A DNA stretch of 32,512 bases. Origin: an uncultured Saprospiraceae bacterium. GTDB taxonomy: Bacteria > Bacteroidota > Bacteroidia > Chitinophagales > Saprospiraceae. Position numbers and translations under genes: made by a program. The stretch covers positions 1 through 32,512 of the forward strand of contig CAKZVJ010000294.1 in NCBI GenBank assembly GCA_937923345.1. Reading direction: 5' to 3'. Under the pieces are notes generated by a model. The model was not told the DNA's origin. It did no database searches and saw only the letters and a program-made list of their open reading frames with translations. Below, piece after piece: positions 8,168 through 16,090 of this stretch (its first letter is position 1; the number at the start of each line of letters is the position of its first letter).

Positions 8168-8170
8168 AAT

Positions 8171-9568
8171 TTATAGATGAATAACCTCTCCGTACGCCGC
8201 CGCGGCAGCTTCCATAACCGCCTCACTCATAGTGGGGTGAGGATGTACAGTTTTTACGATTTCTAGACCAGTAGTCTCTAACTTTCTAGCTGCTACTACT
8301 TCGGCAATCATTTCAGTCACATTGTAACCGACCATGTGAGCCCCTAAAAGCTCTCCATACTTTTCATCAAAGATTACTTTTACAAAGCCTTCTTTGGCTC
8401 CAGCTGCACTTGCTTTGCCAGAAGCACTAAATGGAAACTTTCCAACTTTGATTTTATACCCTTGTTCTTTTGCTTGCGCCTCAGTATATCCTACTGATGC
8501 TACCTCAGGTACACAATAGGTACAGGATGGGATATTGTTATAGTCTAATGGCTCAGGGTGATGACCTGCTATTTTTTCTGCACAAATTATCCCTTCTGCA
8601 GTGGCTACGTGAGCAAGTGCAGCACCAGCTACAATATCTCCAATAGCATATATTCCTGGAATATTGGTTTGGTAATACTTATCTACACTTACTAGTCCTC
8701 TATCTGTTTTAATACCTAATGTCTCAAGACCAATATTTTCTGTATTTGGGCTAACACCTACTGCTGACAAAACTACATCACACTTGATTTCTTCTACAGC
8801 ACCCGTTTTGTTGTTCTTCGTAGTTACCACACAGCCTTTGCCGCTGGTGTTTACAGATTCTACGGCTGTGTTAGCAAGAATATTTATTCCTTTCTTCTTG
8901 AATACTTTTGTCAATTCTTTACTGACATCCTTATCTTCTCTTGGTACTAATCCCTGCTCGAGGTACTCTACCAAAGTTACCTCTGTACCTATGGCATTGT
9001 AAAAATAAGCAAACTCAACACCAATAGCTCCTCCACCAACTACGACCATCTTCTTAGGCTTCTTTTCAAGAGTCATCGCTTTACGATAGCCAATTATCTT
9101 TTCTCCATCAATTGGGAGATTGGGAAGCTGTTTAGCACGCCCACCAGTGGCTAGTATAATATGATCTGCATCATAAGTAGTGGTTTTGTTCGCCTCATCT
9201 TTTACCTCTACTTTTTTACCACGTTGTAATTTACCTACCCCCATGATTACATCGATCTTGTTCTTTTTCATTAAGAACTGGATCCCTTTGCTCATACCGT
9301 TGGCCACATCTCTGCTACGCTTCACCATGCCATTAAAATCGGCTTTTACTCCACTTACATTGATGCCATAGTCCTCACTATGATTGATGTACTCAAATAC
9401 TTGTGCACTCTTTAGTAATGCCTTTGTTGGGATACATCCCCAATTTAAGCATATACCACCCAATGACTCCCTCTCGACAATAGCTACCTTCTTGCCTAAT
9501 TGAGCGGAACGAATAGCAGCTGGATATCCGCCAGGACCGCTTCCGATTACTATAACATCGTATTTCAT
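8171..9568 (-). CDS. lpdA: Dihydrolipoyl dehydrogenase (E3)
   Basis: This FAD flavoprotein reoxidises dihydrolipoamide with NAD+ in pyruvate, 2-oxoglutarate or branched-chain dehydrogenase complexes and glycine cleavage. The chosen ATG at 9568 gives 465 residues, the family norm. The frame could open 15 codons earlier, but that extension is not conserved-looking and covers the promoter. Landmarks are FAD fold GSGPGG (9-14), redox disulfide C40 and C45 in CLNWGC, NAD fold GGGAIG, the second FAD motif AIGDIVAGAALAH, and the base H444 with E449 in HPHPTMSE. No other complex subunits lie nearby, so this is a stand-alone E3 shared by several complexes. The identification is secure. Confidence 0.97.
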   Translation of the reverse strand: MKYDVIVIGSGPGGYPAAIRSAQLGKKVAIVERESLGGICLNWGCIPTKALLKSAQVFEYINHSEDYGINVSGVKADFNGMVKRSRDVANGMSKGIQFLMKKNKIDVIMGVGKLQRGKKVEVKDEANKTTTYDADHIILATGGRAKQLPNLPIDGEKIIGYRKAMTLEKKPKKMVVVGGGAIGVEFAYFYNAIGTEVTLVEYLEQGLVPREDKDVSKELTKVFKKKGINILANTAVESVNTSGKGCVVTTKNNKTGAVEEIKCDVVLSAVGVSPNTENIGLETLGIKTDRGLVSVDKYYQTNIPGIYAIGDIVAGAALAHVATAEGIICAEKIAGHHPEPLDYNNIPSCTYCVPEVASVGYTEAQAKEQGYKIKVGKFPFSASGKASAAGAKEGFVKVIFDEKYGELLGAHMVGYNVTEMIAEVVAARKLETTGLEIVKTVHPHPTMSEAVMEAAAAAYGEVIHL

Positions 9569-9592
9569 ATGATTATTTTTATGATTTGCCCG

Positions 9593-9627
9593 CAAATATA
9601 GCATATTAACCACGACTTTACGTCAAA
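9593..9627 (-). promoter_or_regulatory. Promoter of lpdA
   Basis: On the minus strand, TTTG (9624-9627) and TATATTTG (9593-9600) are separated by 23 bases. This matches the Bacteroidota -33 TTTG / -7 TAnnTTTG promoter form at the long end of its spacing range. It predicts a start about 20 bases before the ATG at 9568 and argues against the upstream in-frame starts. Confidence 0.5.
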
Positions 9628-9826
9628 GTTCAATCACTAAAACTGTCCTATATGTTTACTTTTTAGGATCCCAGATGGAGATAAGAAATAATGCCTAGAA
9701 TCGAGCTATGGCTCAAACTATAGCGTTTCAATGCCATACATAGAAGCTGTTATTTGGCAGTTGCCAAATGCACACTTTACCTTGAGGAGAGGCTGCAAAA
9801 TCGAGCAATTTGCGCTACGAGGAGCA

Positions 9827-10267
9827 TTAAGAATCAGAATCTATTCGAAGTTCAACCCTGCGGTTCTTAGCCAATTCTTTAGCACTATCATCTTCGGCGA
9901 TAAAGCCAGTCTTGCCAAAGTATTCAATCTCAATCCTACTTTTGCTTATGCCATAACCAATCAGGATATCTCGCATAGCTCTTACTCTATATTTAGACAC
10001 TCGGGTATTCCATTCTTCATTTTTCCCATCTTGCGCATAGCCATCCAGTTTGATCTGCACATCTTCATTTTTATCCACGTAAGCTTTTAGTTCTTTTAGA
10101 TAGGATTCAATCCCTTCAGAAACGATGGGACGATAAGCATTCTTAGGAAAGTAAAAATTGACTCCAGAAATAGCCTCAGATGAATCTTGACCAAATACAT
10201 CACTAGAGATGGTGCAGATGAAGCTTAAACTTAAACAAAAGGAAAATAATAATACTCTGTTTGTCAT
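9827..10267 (-). CDS. OmpA-family C-terminal (peptidoglycan-binding) domain protein
   Basis: This 146-residue protein has a signal peptide (1-26, likely cut before Q27) and almost nothing else except one OmpA-C domain (about 35-143). Visible family features are the LDGYAQD strand (74-80), the helix with R96-A97, YFGKTGF at 116-122 and the closing NRRVEL (135-140). Such domains bind the diaminopimelate stem of peptidoglycan in the periplasm. With no beta-barrel and no lipobox it would be a small soluble periplasmic protein. It is followed by a 258-bp spacer before lpdA. It and the next two upstream genes all run on the minus strand, but the 100-bp gap suggests its own promoter. Confidence 0.88.
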   Translation of the reverse strand: MTNRVLLFSFCLSLSFICTISSDVFGQDSSEAISGVNFYFPKNAYRPIVSEGIESYLKELKAYVDKNEDVQIKLDGYAQDGKNEEWNTRVSKYRVRAMRDILIGYGISKSRIEIEYFGKTGFIAEDDSAKELAKNRRVELRIDSDS

Positions 10268-10369
10268 AATTCGTTCTTGATGTCTTTATTCACTTTTTAG
10301 ACTGAATGCAAAAACAAAAGTATCAGAATTAGCATAGAAAAATTTGAATATACGGCGCCATTAGGCAAA

Positions 10370-10879
10370 TTACTTTTGAAAAAGCTTGATTATCATCGTT
10401 GTTTGGTTCTTGCTATCTATTTTGTCTAATCCAACGAAGAAACCTTTTTCAACTTCTACCTCATTTTGCCTTGCAAACTCGTTTCGCAAACTATCGATCG
10501 CCTGTGCCCAGTTTCCAAAAGACATAAATTTGTCCTCTAAATTTGCCAAAAATAGTAAGCTTTCAATCCCTAAACTAGACATATCTTTATTAGGCTGAGG
10601 AGGCATTTGAAATCGAAATTCTTGAGATATTTTATCACATCCAGATTGATATATTGTCAAAGTATTATTGTTAGAAAAAAGAATTTTCTCTGTAGCATTA
10701 TGGCCGTCCAGTGAAAAGGAATGCGATGCTATTTGACTATCCTTCTCAGTAAATATTGCTTGTGGGAGAGGGGCATGGCACGTATTTTTGCCAGAGGTAC
10801 TTTCCTTACCTCCGCATTGAAATAAAAAAAGCGAAAGTATTGTGAAGCTTATATTTTTTATATAATTCATTATCCTCAT
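10370..10879 (-). CDS. Hypothetical lipoprotein downstream of WG-repeat gene
   Basis: This protein is 169 residues from ATG 10879; an in-frame ATG at 10870 is an equally good start. It has a hydrophobic signal segment and a lipobox LFQC (Cys at 22 from the first start) followed by GGKES. The rest has cysteines at two further places and ends in a beta-rich segment. I recognise no domain. It starts 2 bp after the WG-repeat gene ends, so the two are almost certainly co-transcribed and likely act together in the envelope. Confidence 0.72.
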   Translation of the reverse strand: MRIMNYIKNISFTILSLFLFQCGGKESTSGKNTCHAPLPQAIFTEKDSQIASHSFSLDGHNATEKILFSNNNTLTIYQSGCDKISQEFRFQMPPQPNKDMSSLGIESLLFLANLEDKFMSFGNWAQAIDSLRNEFARQNEVEVEKGFFVGLDKIDSKNQTTMIIKLFQK

Positions 10880-10881
10880 AA

Positions 10882-12093
10882 TTAGCGTTTTTGGAGTGGC
10901 ATTCTTGCTAGCCCTTCACTAAAGTCACGGGCATCATAGTCTTCAGCAATAAAAGCAATTTTACCTTGCTCATTAAGATAGCCTACCCCTTGGCGCCCAA
11001 TCACCCGCGCGAGCCCTTCTTTAAACTCCCAAGTTAGCCCAAAGACAGGCGGCGTCAAAATTTCCCCGTTTTTATCCAGGTAGCCCCACAATTGATCTGA
11101 TTGATAGCTCGCAAATCCATTCTTAAAGGGAGTTATGATAGAATAAGTTGGGTCTAAAATGACATCTCCTTTGTTGTCAAGTATACCTACTTTTTCGCCT
11201 ATTTCATAAGACCATCTCCCTTCACTCAGATAGCTAATATTGTCATTCTCAGGCACCATTATTCTTGTATTTGGTAAGGATATCAAACTGTATTTGCCAT
11301 CTTTCTTTACAGCTACCACTTGATCATTGGACTTTGAGATACTTTGATATTGGGTATCCAATATGATTTTTCCTTTAGAATTGATTACACCGTATTTTTT
11401 ACTAAGACGTACCTTGTACAATCCATTTTCAAGTAGAGACATTTTATCAAAACGTTCTGATATTTTTTTACCACTGTTATTTATCAAAAAATATTCTCCT
11501 TCTTTTTTTACAATTGCCATACTGTTTACAAAGTCATTGGCATTATCATATTCGGCTTCGATGATGACCTTATTTTTATTGTTCAGGTATCCCCATTTAC
11601 CATCCTTTTTAAAAGCACATTTGTCTTCTGAAAAATGGCGCAATCCCTCATATTGGATAGGAATTATCGGTTTGCCTTGAGCATCAATAATGCCATACTT
11701 TCGCTCAAAATTACTCACCTTCGCCTTCCCATCCTTAAACACAAATGCATTATAAAACTGTGGAGCTATCAGCTCTTCACCAGACTTGTCGAGATATCCC
11801 CATTTAGCTTTTTTGCGGAAGGCAGCCATGCCTTCAGAAAAATTACCTAGCTCATCATAGGGGCCATTTATTACCACCTTACCTTCCTTATCTATAAACC
11901 CCCATTTTTGTTCCGATTCATCAAATTCTTCTACCAGCGGGACCAAAGGAGTGCCCCTGTCTTCTTCTTGTTCCGTATTTGGATCCGTTATACAAGAGCT
12001 CATAATTCCCATAAATCCTAAAATGAATAGAATAATTATGGAATTATATGTATTCTTAGCCGTTATACAACCAATAGTACGCTTCGTTATCAC
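10882..12093 (-). CDS. WG-repeat (KWG Leptospira-type) lipoprotein
   Basis: This 403-residue protein has a hydrophobic segment (about 17-31) and a lipobox IMSSC (Cys34), a short acidic linker, and about ten tandem repeats of roughly 30-40 residues. Each repeat has the form [KWYL]-[WYV]-G-[YFIV]-[IL]-[DN]-x-x-G-[KE], such as KWGFIDKEG and KWGYLDKSG. This is the WG/KWG beta repeat, which folds into a beta-propeller-like surface. Repeats in the middle are degenerate (KYSLI, EYFLI). The family has no assigned reaction and is usually treated as a binding scaffold on the cell surface or periplasmic face. The upstream gene at 12116 is divergent with only 22 bp between starts, so promoters must overlap coding DNA or one start is too far out. 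Confidence 0.9.
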   Translation of the reverse strand: MITKRTIGCITAKNTYNSIIILFILGFMGIMSSCITDPNTEQEEDRGTPLVPLVEEFDESEQKWGFIDKEGKVVINGPYDELGNFSEGMAAFRKKAKWGYLDKSGEELIAPQFYNAFVFKDGKAKVSNFERKYGIIDAQGKPIIPIQYEGLRHFSEDKCAFKKDGKWGYLNNKNKVIIEAEYDNANDFVNSMAIVKKEGEYFLINNSGKKISERFDKMSLLENGLYKVRLSKKYGVINSKGKIILDTQYQSISKSNDQVVAVKKDGKYSLISLPNTRIMVPENDNISYLSEGRWSYEIGEKVGILDNKGDVILDPTYSIITPFKNGFASYQSDQLWGYLDKNGEILTPPVFGLTWEFKEGLARVIGRQGVGYLNEQGKIAFIAEDYDARDFSEGLARMPLQKR

Positions 12094-12115
12094 TTTGTTA
12101 GAGTTAATTCATATT

Positions 12116-12640
12116 ATGAAAAGTATCGTTTTTGCAACTACAATATTAAGCATTATCTCTTTGAATTGGACTGTTTTCACCTCGGAGAATGGCGGTTTTT
12201 CTATTGTGACTCCCGCCTCATTAGATTTGACCGTTCAGAGCATTCCCACCCAAGTAGGGGAGATTCAACTATATACTTATACCCATAGAGTGCCAGATTC
12301 TACGGCACAAGTTTTTCAGTATTCTGTGACTTACTATGAATACCCTGAGATATTGATTCCAGCAGATTCGACGGAGATGCTTACTCAGTTTTTTGCAGAG
12401 ACTATAAACGCAATTGCAGAGCGAATCGATGGACACATTGTGTATAGTGAACCCGTGCCTTTTCTAGATTATCCGGCTATGCTTACGAGGATCATTTATC
12501 AGGATGACAAGTACGCATTGAAAAATAAAATGATCCTCGCTAACAACAGATTTTATCTGATAGAAGTATTCTCCTCGAGTGATAAAGTGATTGATGAGGA
12601 TATCAACAAGTTTATAGATTCTTTCAAGTTGCTTCAGTAA
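12116..12640 (+). CDS. Small secreted protein, PsbP/Mog1-like in outline
   Basis: I take ATG 12116 (174 residues) because the residues after it (KSIVFATTILSIIS) form a signal peptide. The 55 codons upstream in the same frame are antisense to the WG-repeat gene. The mature part starts with GGFSIVTPASLDL. It runs through alternating beta strands with an amphipathic helix (about residues 80-100) and ends in IDEDINKFIDSFKLLQ. Bacterial proteins of the PsbP/DUF1795 fold share this outline: a G-F-x-I-x-x-P start, a tolerant middle and a closing F-x-x-S-F-x-L. That comparison is suggestive only. It is divergent from the WG-repeat lipoprotein gene. Confidence 0.7.
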   Translation: MKSIVFATTILSIISLNWTVFTSENGGFSIVTPASLDLTVQSIPTQVGEIQLYTYTHRVPDSTAQVFQYSVTYYEYPEILIPADSTEMLTQFFAETINAIAERIDGHIVYSEPVPFLDYPAMLTRIIYQDDKYALKNKMILANNRFYLIEVFSSSDKVIDEDINKFIDSFKLLQ

Positions 12641-12660
12641 TAAAGCCGTCTTTTTCTTTA

Positions 12661-12845
12661 GGGCACCTCTATTAACCTCTGAATTGAGATAAAATCAAAT
12701 TTAATACTGATAGACGAGGCAAGACTGAGGGAATTTAGCCTTAGCTAAATGACTGAGGAATAACGAAGTAAATCAGTAATTAAATTTGAAAAAATTCCAG
12801 AAGAATTTTGCTTTTAGCCAATGAATGAGGTTGATAGAGGTGCCC
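12661..12845. mobile_element. MITE-like foldback element with 19-bp terminal inverted repeats
   Basis: The left end GGGCACCTCTATTAACCTC (12661-12679) and the right end at 12827-12845 are inverted repeats with 18 of 19 matches. TTTA flanks both ends and may be a target duplication. Inside, the arms keep pairing: TCAAATTTAATACTGAT on the left matches the right arm around 12770-12789 with one inserted base. The 185-bp element can therefore fold into one long imperfect hairpin. No coding capacity. A related copy lies at 13175-13330. Confidence 0.75.
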
Positions 12846-12851
12846 TTTATT

Positions 12852-13072
12852 TATTTGGGGCCATGCATACTGAAAGAAGTATGCACCAGGCTGTCCGTTA
12901 CTCCACATTCGTTTCGGTCCTGCATCCCACATTTTAGAGATACAGCATTTCTATTGACATTATTTCTCTATGTGGGATTTGGACGCTTCCACGCATCATG
13001 CGGCGCACAGCCATAGTCAGCTAACTACCATCCTTTGTCCGTTGTTATTTCATAGTTTTATATTCTTACTTC
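12852..13072. repeat. Dispersed GGGGCCATGCATAC repeat, copy 1
   Basis: TTTGGGGCCATGCATAC, then a short A-rich loop, GTATGCACC, and a distal CTACCATCC/TTTGTCCGT block are shared with 31396-31560. GCATAC and GTATGC form a 6-bp hairpin in both. This copy is longer by about 55 bp and contains its own stem, TCCCACAT (12925-12932) with ATGTGGGA (12970-12977). It has a higher GC content than its surroundings. Confidence 0.65.
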
Positions 13073-13174
13073 CTTGGAGGAGCTAGATCAATCCTTCAAC
13101 CTTGCATTTTCTACTGTACCAAAACAAAATGTCGCGATTAAGATGATTATTGATGGAAGGATTCTTTTTTTGTC

Positions 13175-13330
13175 GGCCAGGCAAAACTGAGGCCCTTCTG
13201 GATGACATAATCGGACAGAGAGTTTAGCCTTAGCTAGATGACAGAGTAATAACAAATTAAGTCAGTAATTAAATTTGAAAAGAATCCATAAGTTTTTTTT
13301 ATCCAATGAACAAGGATGATTGAGGTGCCC
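13175..13330. mobile_element. Diverged second copy of the MITE-like element
   Basis: It shares with 12661-12845 the blocks AGGCAA-ACTGAGG, TTTAGCCTTAGCTA, ATGAC, CAGTAATTAAATTTGAAAA, CCAATGAA and the terminal GAGGTGCCC (ending 13330). An inner stem is GGATTCTTTT with AAAAGAATCC. The left terminal repeat is not clearly preserved; it may lie near 13078 (GGAGCTAGATCAATCC), so the left boundary is uncertain. Confidence 0.6.
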
Positions 13331-13410
13331 AATTTCTATTTTTTAACATGTAGAGATACATTCCCTTTTTTAAAATTTTATCAATTAAGTGATTCTTTAC
13401 AATCCTTTTT

Positions 13411-13439
13411 TTTGAATATTCGTATTATTAGTATAATTG
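13411..13439 (+). promoter_or_regulatory. Candidate promoter of cysE-cysM
   Basis: TTTG (13411-13414) and TATAATTG (13432-13439) are spaced 17 bases apart. The second differs from TAnnTTTG at one position. It would start transcription only a few bases before the cysE ATG at 13448, giving a nearly leaderless message. Confidence 0.35.
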
Positions 13440-13447
13440 TACCAATT

Positions 13448-14239
13448 ATGACGGATTCATTTTTAGAAAGATTATTTAGAAAACACGACGCTTGTAATAC
13501 TTGTCCACCTTCTGATAAAGTGATCAACTTTTTTGATGACTTGATTGGATTATTGTTCCCTGATTTGTCTGTTCGTGATTTTGAATCTATCGAAGAATTT
13601 AAATACTTCGCTAAAAAGAGTGAGCAAGATTTATCGACTATACTGAAATACAATTCTGAACTTAGTACAAATACTGTGAATAATCTTTGCAAAGCATTTT
13701 TTGATAAGATACCTGAATTAGAACAGATGCTGGAGGAGGATGCAGTAGCTATGTTTAATGGAGACCCAGCAGCAAAATCTAGTCAAGAGGTAATTCGATC
13801 CTATCCTGGATTTAAAGCAATTGCAGCATATCGAATAGCGCACGCTTTGGATACTTTGGAGATACAGCTTATTCCCAGGATGATAAGCGAAATAGTCCAT
13901 AGTCGGACAGGCATAGATATACATCCAGGTGCCAGGATTGGTAGGTCTTTTTGTGTAGATCATGGAACTGGTGTCGTCATCGGGCAGACTTGTATCATTG
14001 GTAATCATGTTAAAATATACCAAGGTGTCACCCTCGGTGCTTTAAGTGTAAAAAAAGCAGATGCAAAAATAAAACGACATCCTACCATTGAAGATGGAGT
14101 GGTTATTTATGCTGGAGCTACGATACTCGGCGGAGATACAGTCATAGGAAAGAATACTATTATTGGAGGAAACGTTTGGATTACCGAAAGTGTACCAGCC
14201 TACTCTAAAATATACTACAATCAGAAAAATCATTCATGA
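13448..14239 (+). CDS. cysE: Serine O-acetyltransferase
   Basis: This enzyme transfers acetyl from acetyl-CoA to L-serine, the first committed step of cysteine synthesis in the cytoplasm. From ATG 13448 it has 263 residues; the 44 codons upstream in frame lie in repeat and promoter DNA. The N-terminal helical domain (1-145) is followed by a left-handed beta-helix of hexapeptide repeats. Catalytic features are D157 in GIDIHP, H172 in DHGTG and H211 in KRHP. The tail ends NQKNHS and lacks the C-terminal isoleucine that docks into CysK, so a CysE-CysK complex is unlikely. Its stop overlaps the next start (ATGA), so it is translationally coupled to cysM. Confidence 0.93.
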   Translation: MTDSFLERLFRKHDACNTCPPSDKVINFFDDLIGLLFPDLSVRDFESIEEFKYFAKKSEQDLSTILKYNSELSTNTVNNLCKAFFDKIPELEQMLEEDAVAMFNGDPAAKSSQEVIRSYPGFKAIAAYRIAHALDTLEIQLIPRMISEIVHSRTGIDIHPGARIGRSFCVDHGTGVVIGQTCIIGNHVKIYQGVTLGALSVKKADAKIKRHPTIEDGVVIYAGATILGGDTVIGKNTIIGGNVWITESVPAYSKIYYNQKNHS

Positions 14240-15117
14240 AGTTTGAATCACTAATAGGAAATACTCCAATAGTTAGATTAGAAAATTTAGGTGTAAAAGC
14301 GTCAGTCAAATTATACGCCAAGTTGGAGGGCAATAATCCAGGTGGAAGTGTAAAAGATCGTGCAGCCTATTGGATGATTAAAAGCGCTATGGACCGTGGA
14401 GAGATTACCAAAGAAAGTAAGCTGGTAGAAGCGACTAGTGGCAATACAGGAATAGCATTAGCTATGATGGCTTGTAGATTTGGAGTAAATATAACTTTAG
14501 TGATGCCAGAATCTGCAACTAGAGAAAGAGTACTTTCTATGAAAGCGTATGGGGCAAAAGTAATTCTCACCCCTGCTGATAAAACGATTGTATATAGCAG
14601 ACAATTGGCTTTAAAAATGTCAGCGGAAGAAGGATACCATATCTTCAATCAATTTGATAATCCTGATAATTTCAAAATGCATGAGCGTACCACTGGACCA
14701 GAAATATGGAGAGATACTTCAGGTGAAGTTACTCATTTTGTTTCGTCTATGGGGACCACGGGTACCATTATGGGTGTATCTAGGTATTTAAAATCACAAA
14801 ACTCGAATGTAAATATTATCGGAGTGCAACCAAAAGAAGGCTCTAGAATTCCAGGTATCCGTAGATGGCCAAAGGAAATGCTCCCAAAAATATTTGATCC
14901 AAATAGAGTAGATCGGATTATGGATGTCAGTACTGAGGATGCCATCAAGAATGCTAGACGGCTTGCGGTGAATGAAGGTATTATGGGAGGAATGAGTACA
15001 GGTGGTGCCTTAACCGCTGCCTTAAAGTTAGCCTCTGAATTAGAATCAGGGACAATTGTTTTTATAAATTGTGATAGGGGAGATAGATATCTAAGTACAG
15101 ATTTATTTTCTGCATAA
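14236..15117 (+). CDS. cysM: Cysteine synthase, CysM type
   Basis: This is a PLP enzyme that replaces the acetyl group of O-acetylserine with sulfide (or thiosulfate in the CysM branch) to make cysteine. It has 293 residues, the CysM length. K40 in NNPGGSVKDRAA holds PLP, TSGNTG (67-72) binds the substrate carboxylate, and GTTGT (173-177) binds the phosphate. The segment EGSRIPGIRRWP (201-212) is a CysM rather than CysK hallmark. The start overlaps the cysE stop by 4 bp, making a two-gene unit that covers serine to cysteine. The gene ends 28 bp before the convergent miaE stop. Confidence 0.93.
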   Translation: MKFESLIGNTPIVRLENLGVKASVKLYAKLEGNNPGGSVKDRAAYWMIKSAMDRGEITKESKLVEATSGNTGIALAMMACRFGVNITLVMPESATRERVLSMKAYGAKVILTPADKTIVYSRQLALKMSAEEGYHIFNQFDNPDNFKMHERTTGPEIWRDTSGEVTHFVSSMGTTGTIMGVSRYLKSQNSNVNIIGVQPKEGSRIPGIRRWPKEMLPKIFDPNRVDRIMDVSTEDAIKNARRLAVNEGIMGGMSTGGALTAALKLASELESGTIVFINCDRGDRYLSTDLFSA

Positions 15118-15145
15118 GACTAAATCCAAGCGTTCAGAATCGAGA

Positions 15146-15730
15146 TTAGTGTAGTGCGGATCTGAAAGGAAGATTGTCAACAATTTCACCTTCTTTATCC
15201 ATCCACCAATGAAGTCTTTCATATACTTCCTCTTCGGGAAAGTAGTTTAAGGCCATTTTTACAAATATGTGTCCATGTTTTGCTTCAGATATCCAAAGCA
15301 TTTTGTAGAATTTCTGTAACTCAAGGTTTTCCATATGCTCAGCCACGATTTTAAATCTTTCTGCACCACGAGTCTCTACCACAGAGGCGATCAAAAGCCT
15401 ATCGAGAAAACGCTCCTCAACATTAGACTTCATATTTTTCATCAGCTGTTTGATGTAGGGATCTTCTGGCATTTTATGCGCCAACTGAACCCCTCTTTGT
15501 TCCATCAACTTATATACTTCTTGAAAATGCTCTAGCTCTTCCACTGCTGTTTCTATAAGTTCCGGAATCATTTCTGTACGATTAGGATACTTAGCAATAA
15601 AACTCATCGCAGAAGAGGAGGCTTTACGTTCACAATCTGCGTGATCCATAAGAAAAGCATCAAAGTCTGCTAAAACTGCTTTTATCCATCCTGGCTTTGT
15701 CGCTACCTTTAAGTCTATACTTAATTTCAT
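15146..15730 (-). CDS. miaE: tRNA-(ms2io6A37) hydroxylase
   Basis: This non-heme di-iron monooxygenase hydroxylates the isoprenoid side chain of ms2i6A at tRNA position 37. The 194-residue ferritin-like four-helix protein shows the full ligand set: E34 in DCERK, E65 and H68 in EELEH, E119 in ETRGAERF, and E149 and H152 in SEAKHGH. The C-terminal FRSALH is also typical of the family. It begins 15 bp downstream of yajC on the same strand and is probably the last gene of a DUF1573-yajC-miaE operon. The partner enzymes miaA and miaB are not in the window. Confidence 0.93.
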   Translation of the reverse strand: MKLSIDLKVATKPGWIKAVLADFDAFLMDHADCERKASSSAMSFIAKYPNRTEMIPELIETAVEELEHFQEVYKLMEQRGVQLAHKMPEDPYIKQLMKNMKSNVEERFLDRLLIASVVETRGAERFKIVAEHMENLELQKFYKMLWISEAKHGHIFVKMALNYFPEEEVYERLHWWMDKEGEIVDNLPFRSALH

Positions 15731-15745
15731 GAAGATATTTTACCT

Positions 15746-16081
15746 TTAGCTAGCTGCTTCTACAGTTTCTATAGTTCCTTTTGCATATCCTTCAGACATG
15801 TCTTTAGAAATAGCCGATTTAAAGATTTTTAGGTAAGTCTTTTGGTCTACTTGCAAGTGGATTACTTCTCCATCTATTCTATTGACCTTACCAATGATGC
15901 CGCTATTTGTAACTACTTGGTCTCCCTTCTTTATGTCCTGCACGAAGGTATCTTGCGCCTTCGCTTTTTTTGCTTGGGGACGAATCATAAAAAAATACAT
16001 TACTCCAAAAATCATCGCCATCATGATGAGCATGCTCATGCCTCCTCCTTGTGCAGCTTGTAAAATTATCATATCTATCAT
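15746..16081 (-). CDS. yajC: Preprotein translocase subunit YajC
   Basis: This 111-residue protein has the YajC plan. A single membrane helix (about 16-33) carries the closing motif FFMIRPQAKKAK. A compact cytoplasmic domain follows, with KKGDQVVTNSGIIGKV (51-66) and a beta-rich end. YajC associates with SecDF at the inner membrane and supports Sec export. An in-frame ATG at codon 4 or 15 could also serve as start; the first keeps the usual Q-rich N-terminus. It lies 9 bp downstream of the DUF1573 lipoprotein gene. Confidence 0.93.
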   Translation of the reverse strand: MIDMIILQAAQGGGMSMLIMMAMIFGVMYFFMIRPQAKKAKAQDTFVQDIKKGDQVVTNSGIIGKVNRIDGEVIHLQVDQKTYLKIFKSAISKDMSEGYAKGTIETVEAAS

Positions 16082-16090
16082 TATTCTTTT

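Larger units (their letters stand above)
7294..8170. other. Long gene-poor stretch at the right end of the cassette
   Basis: I find no convincing gene in these 877 bp. A 62-codon minus frame at 7309-7497 is Phe/Tyr-rich and looks like translated AT-rich DNA. The stretch holds a -7-like TATTTTTG at 7817-7824 followed by a 15-codon frame, direct-repeat copy B (7914-8024), a hairpin terminator (8041-8078) and a REP-like repeat (8112-8167). Confidence 0.6.
12641..13447. other. 800-bp gene-free repeat nest
   Basis: There is no credible gene between 12640 and the cysE start. The space is filled by a foldback element with terminal inverted repeats (12661-12845), a second repeat abutting it (12852-13072), a diverged relative of the first (about 13175-13330) and the cysE promoter. 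A 63-codon frame at 12825-13016 crosses from one repeat into the next and is rejected. Confidence 0.75.

Noticed and set aside
9731-10090. 119-codon plus-strand frame overlapping the OmpA-domain gene
   Set aside because: It is antisense to a recognisable OmpA-C domain and has no family motifs or start context.
12825-13016. 63-codon frame in the repeat nest
   Set aside because: It crosses the boundary between two different repeat elements, so it cannot be an old conserved gene.
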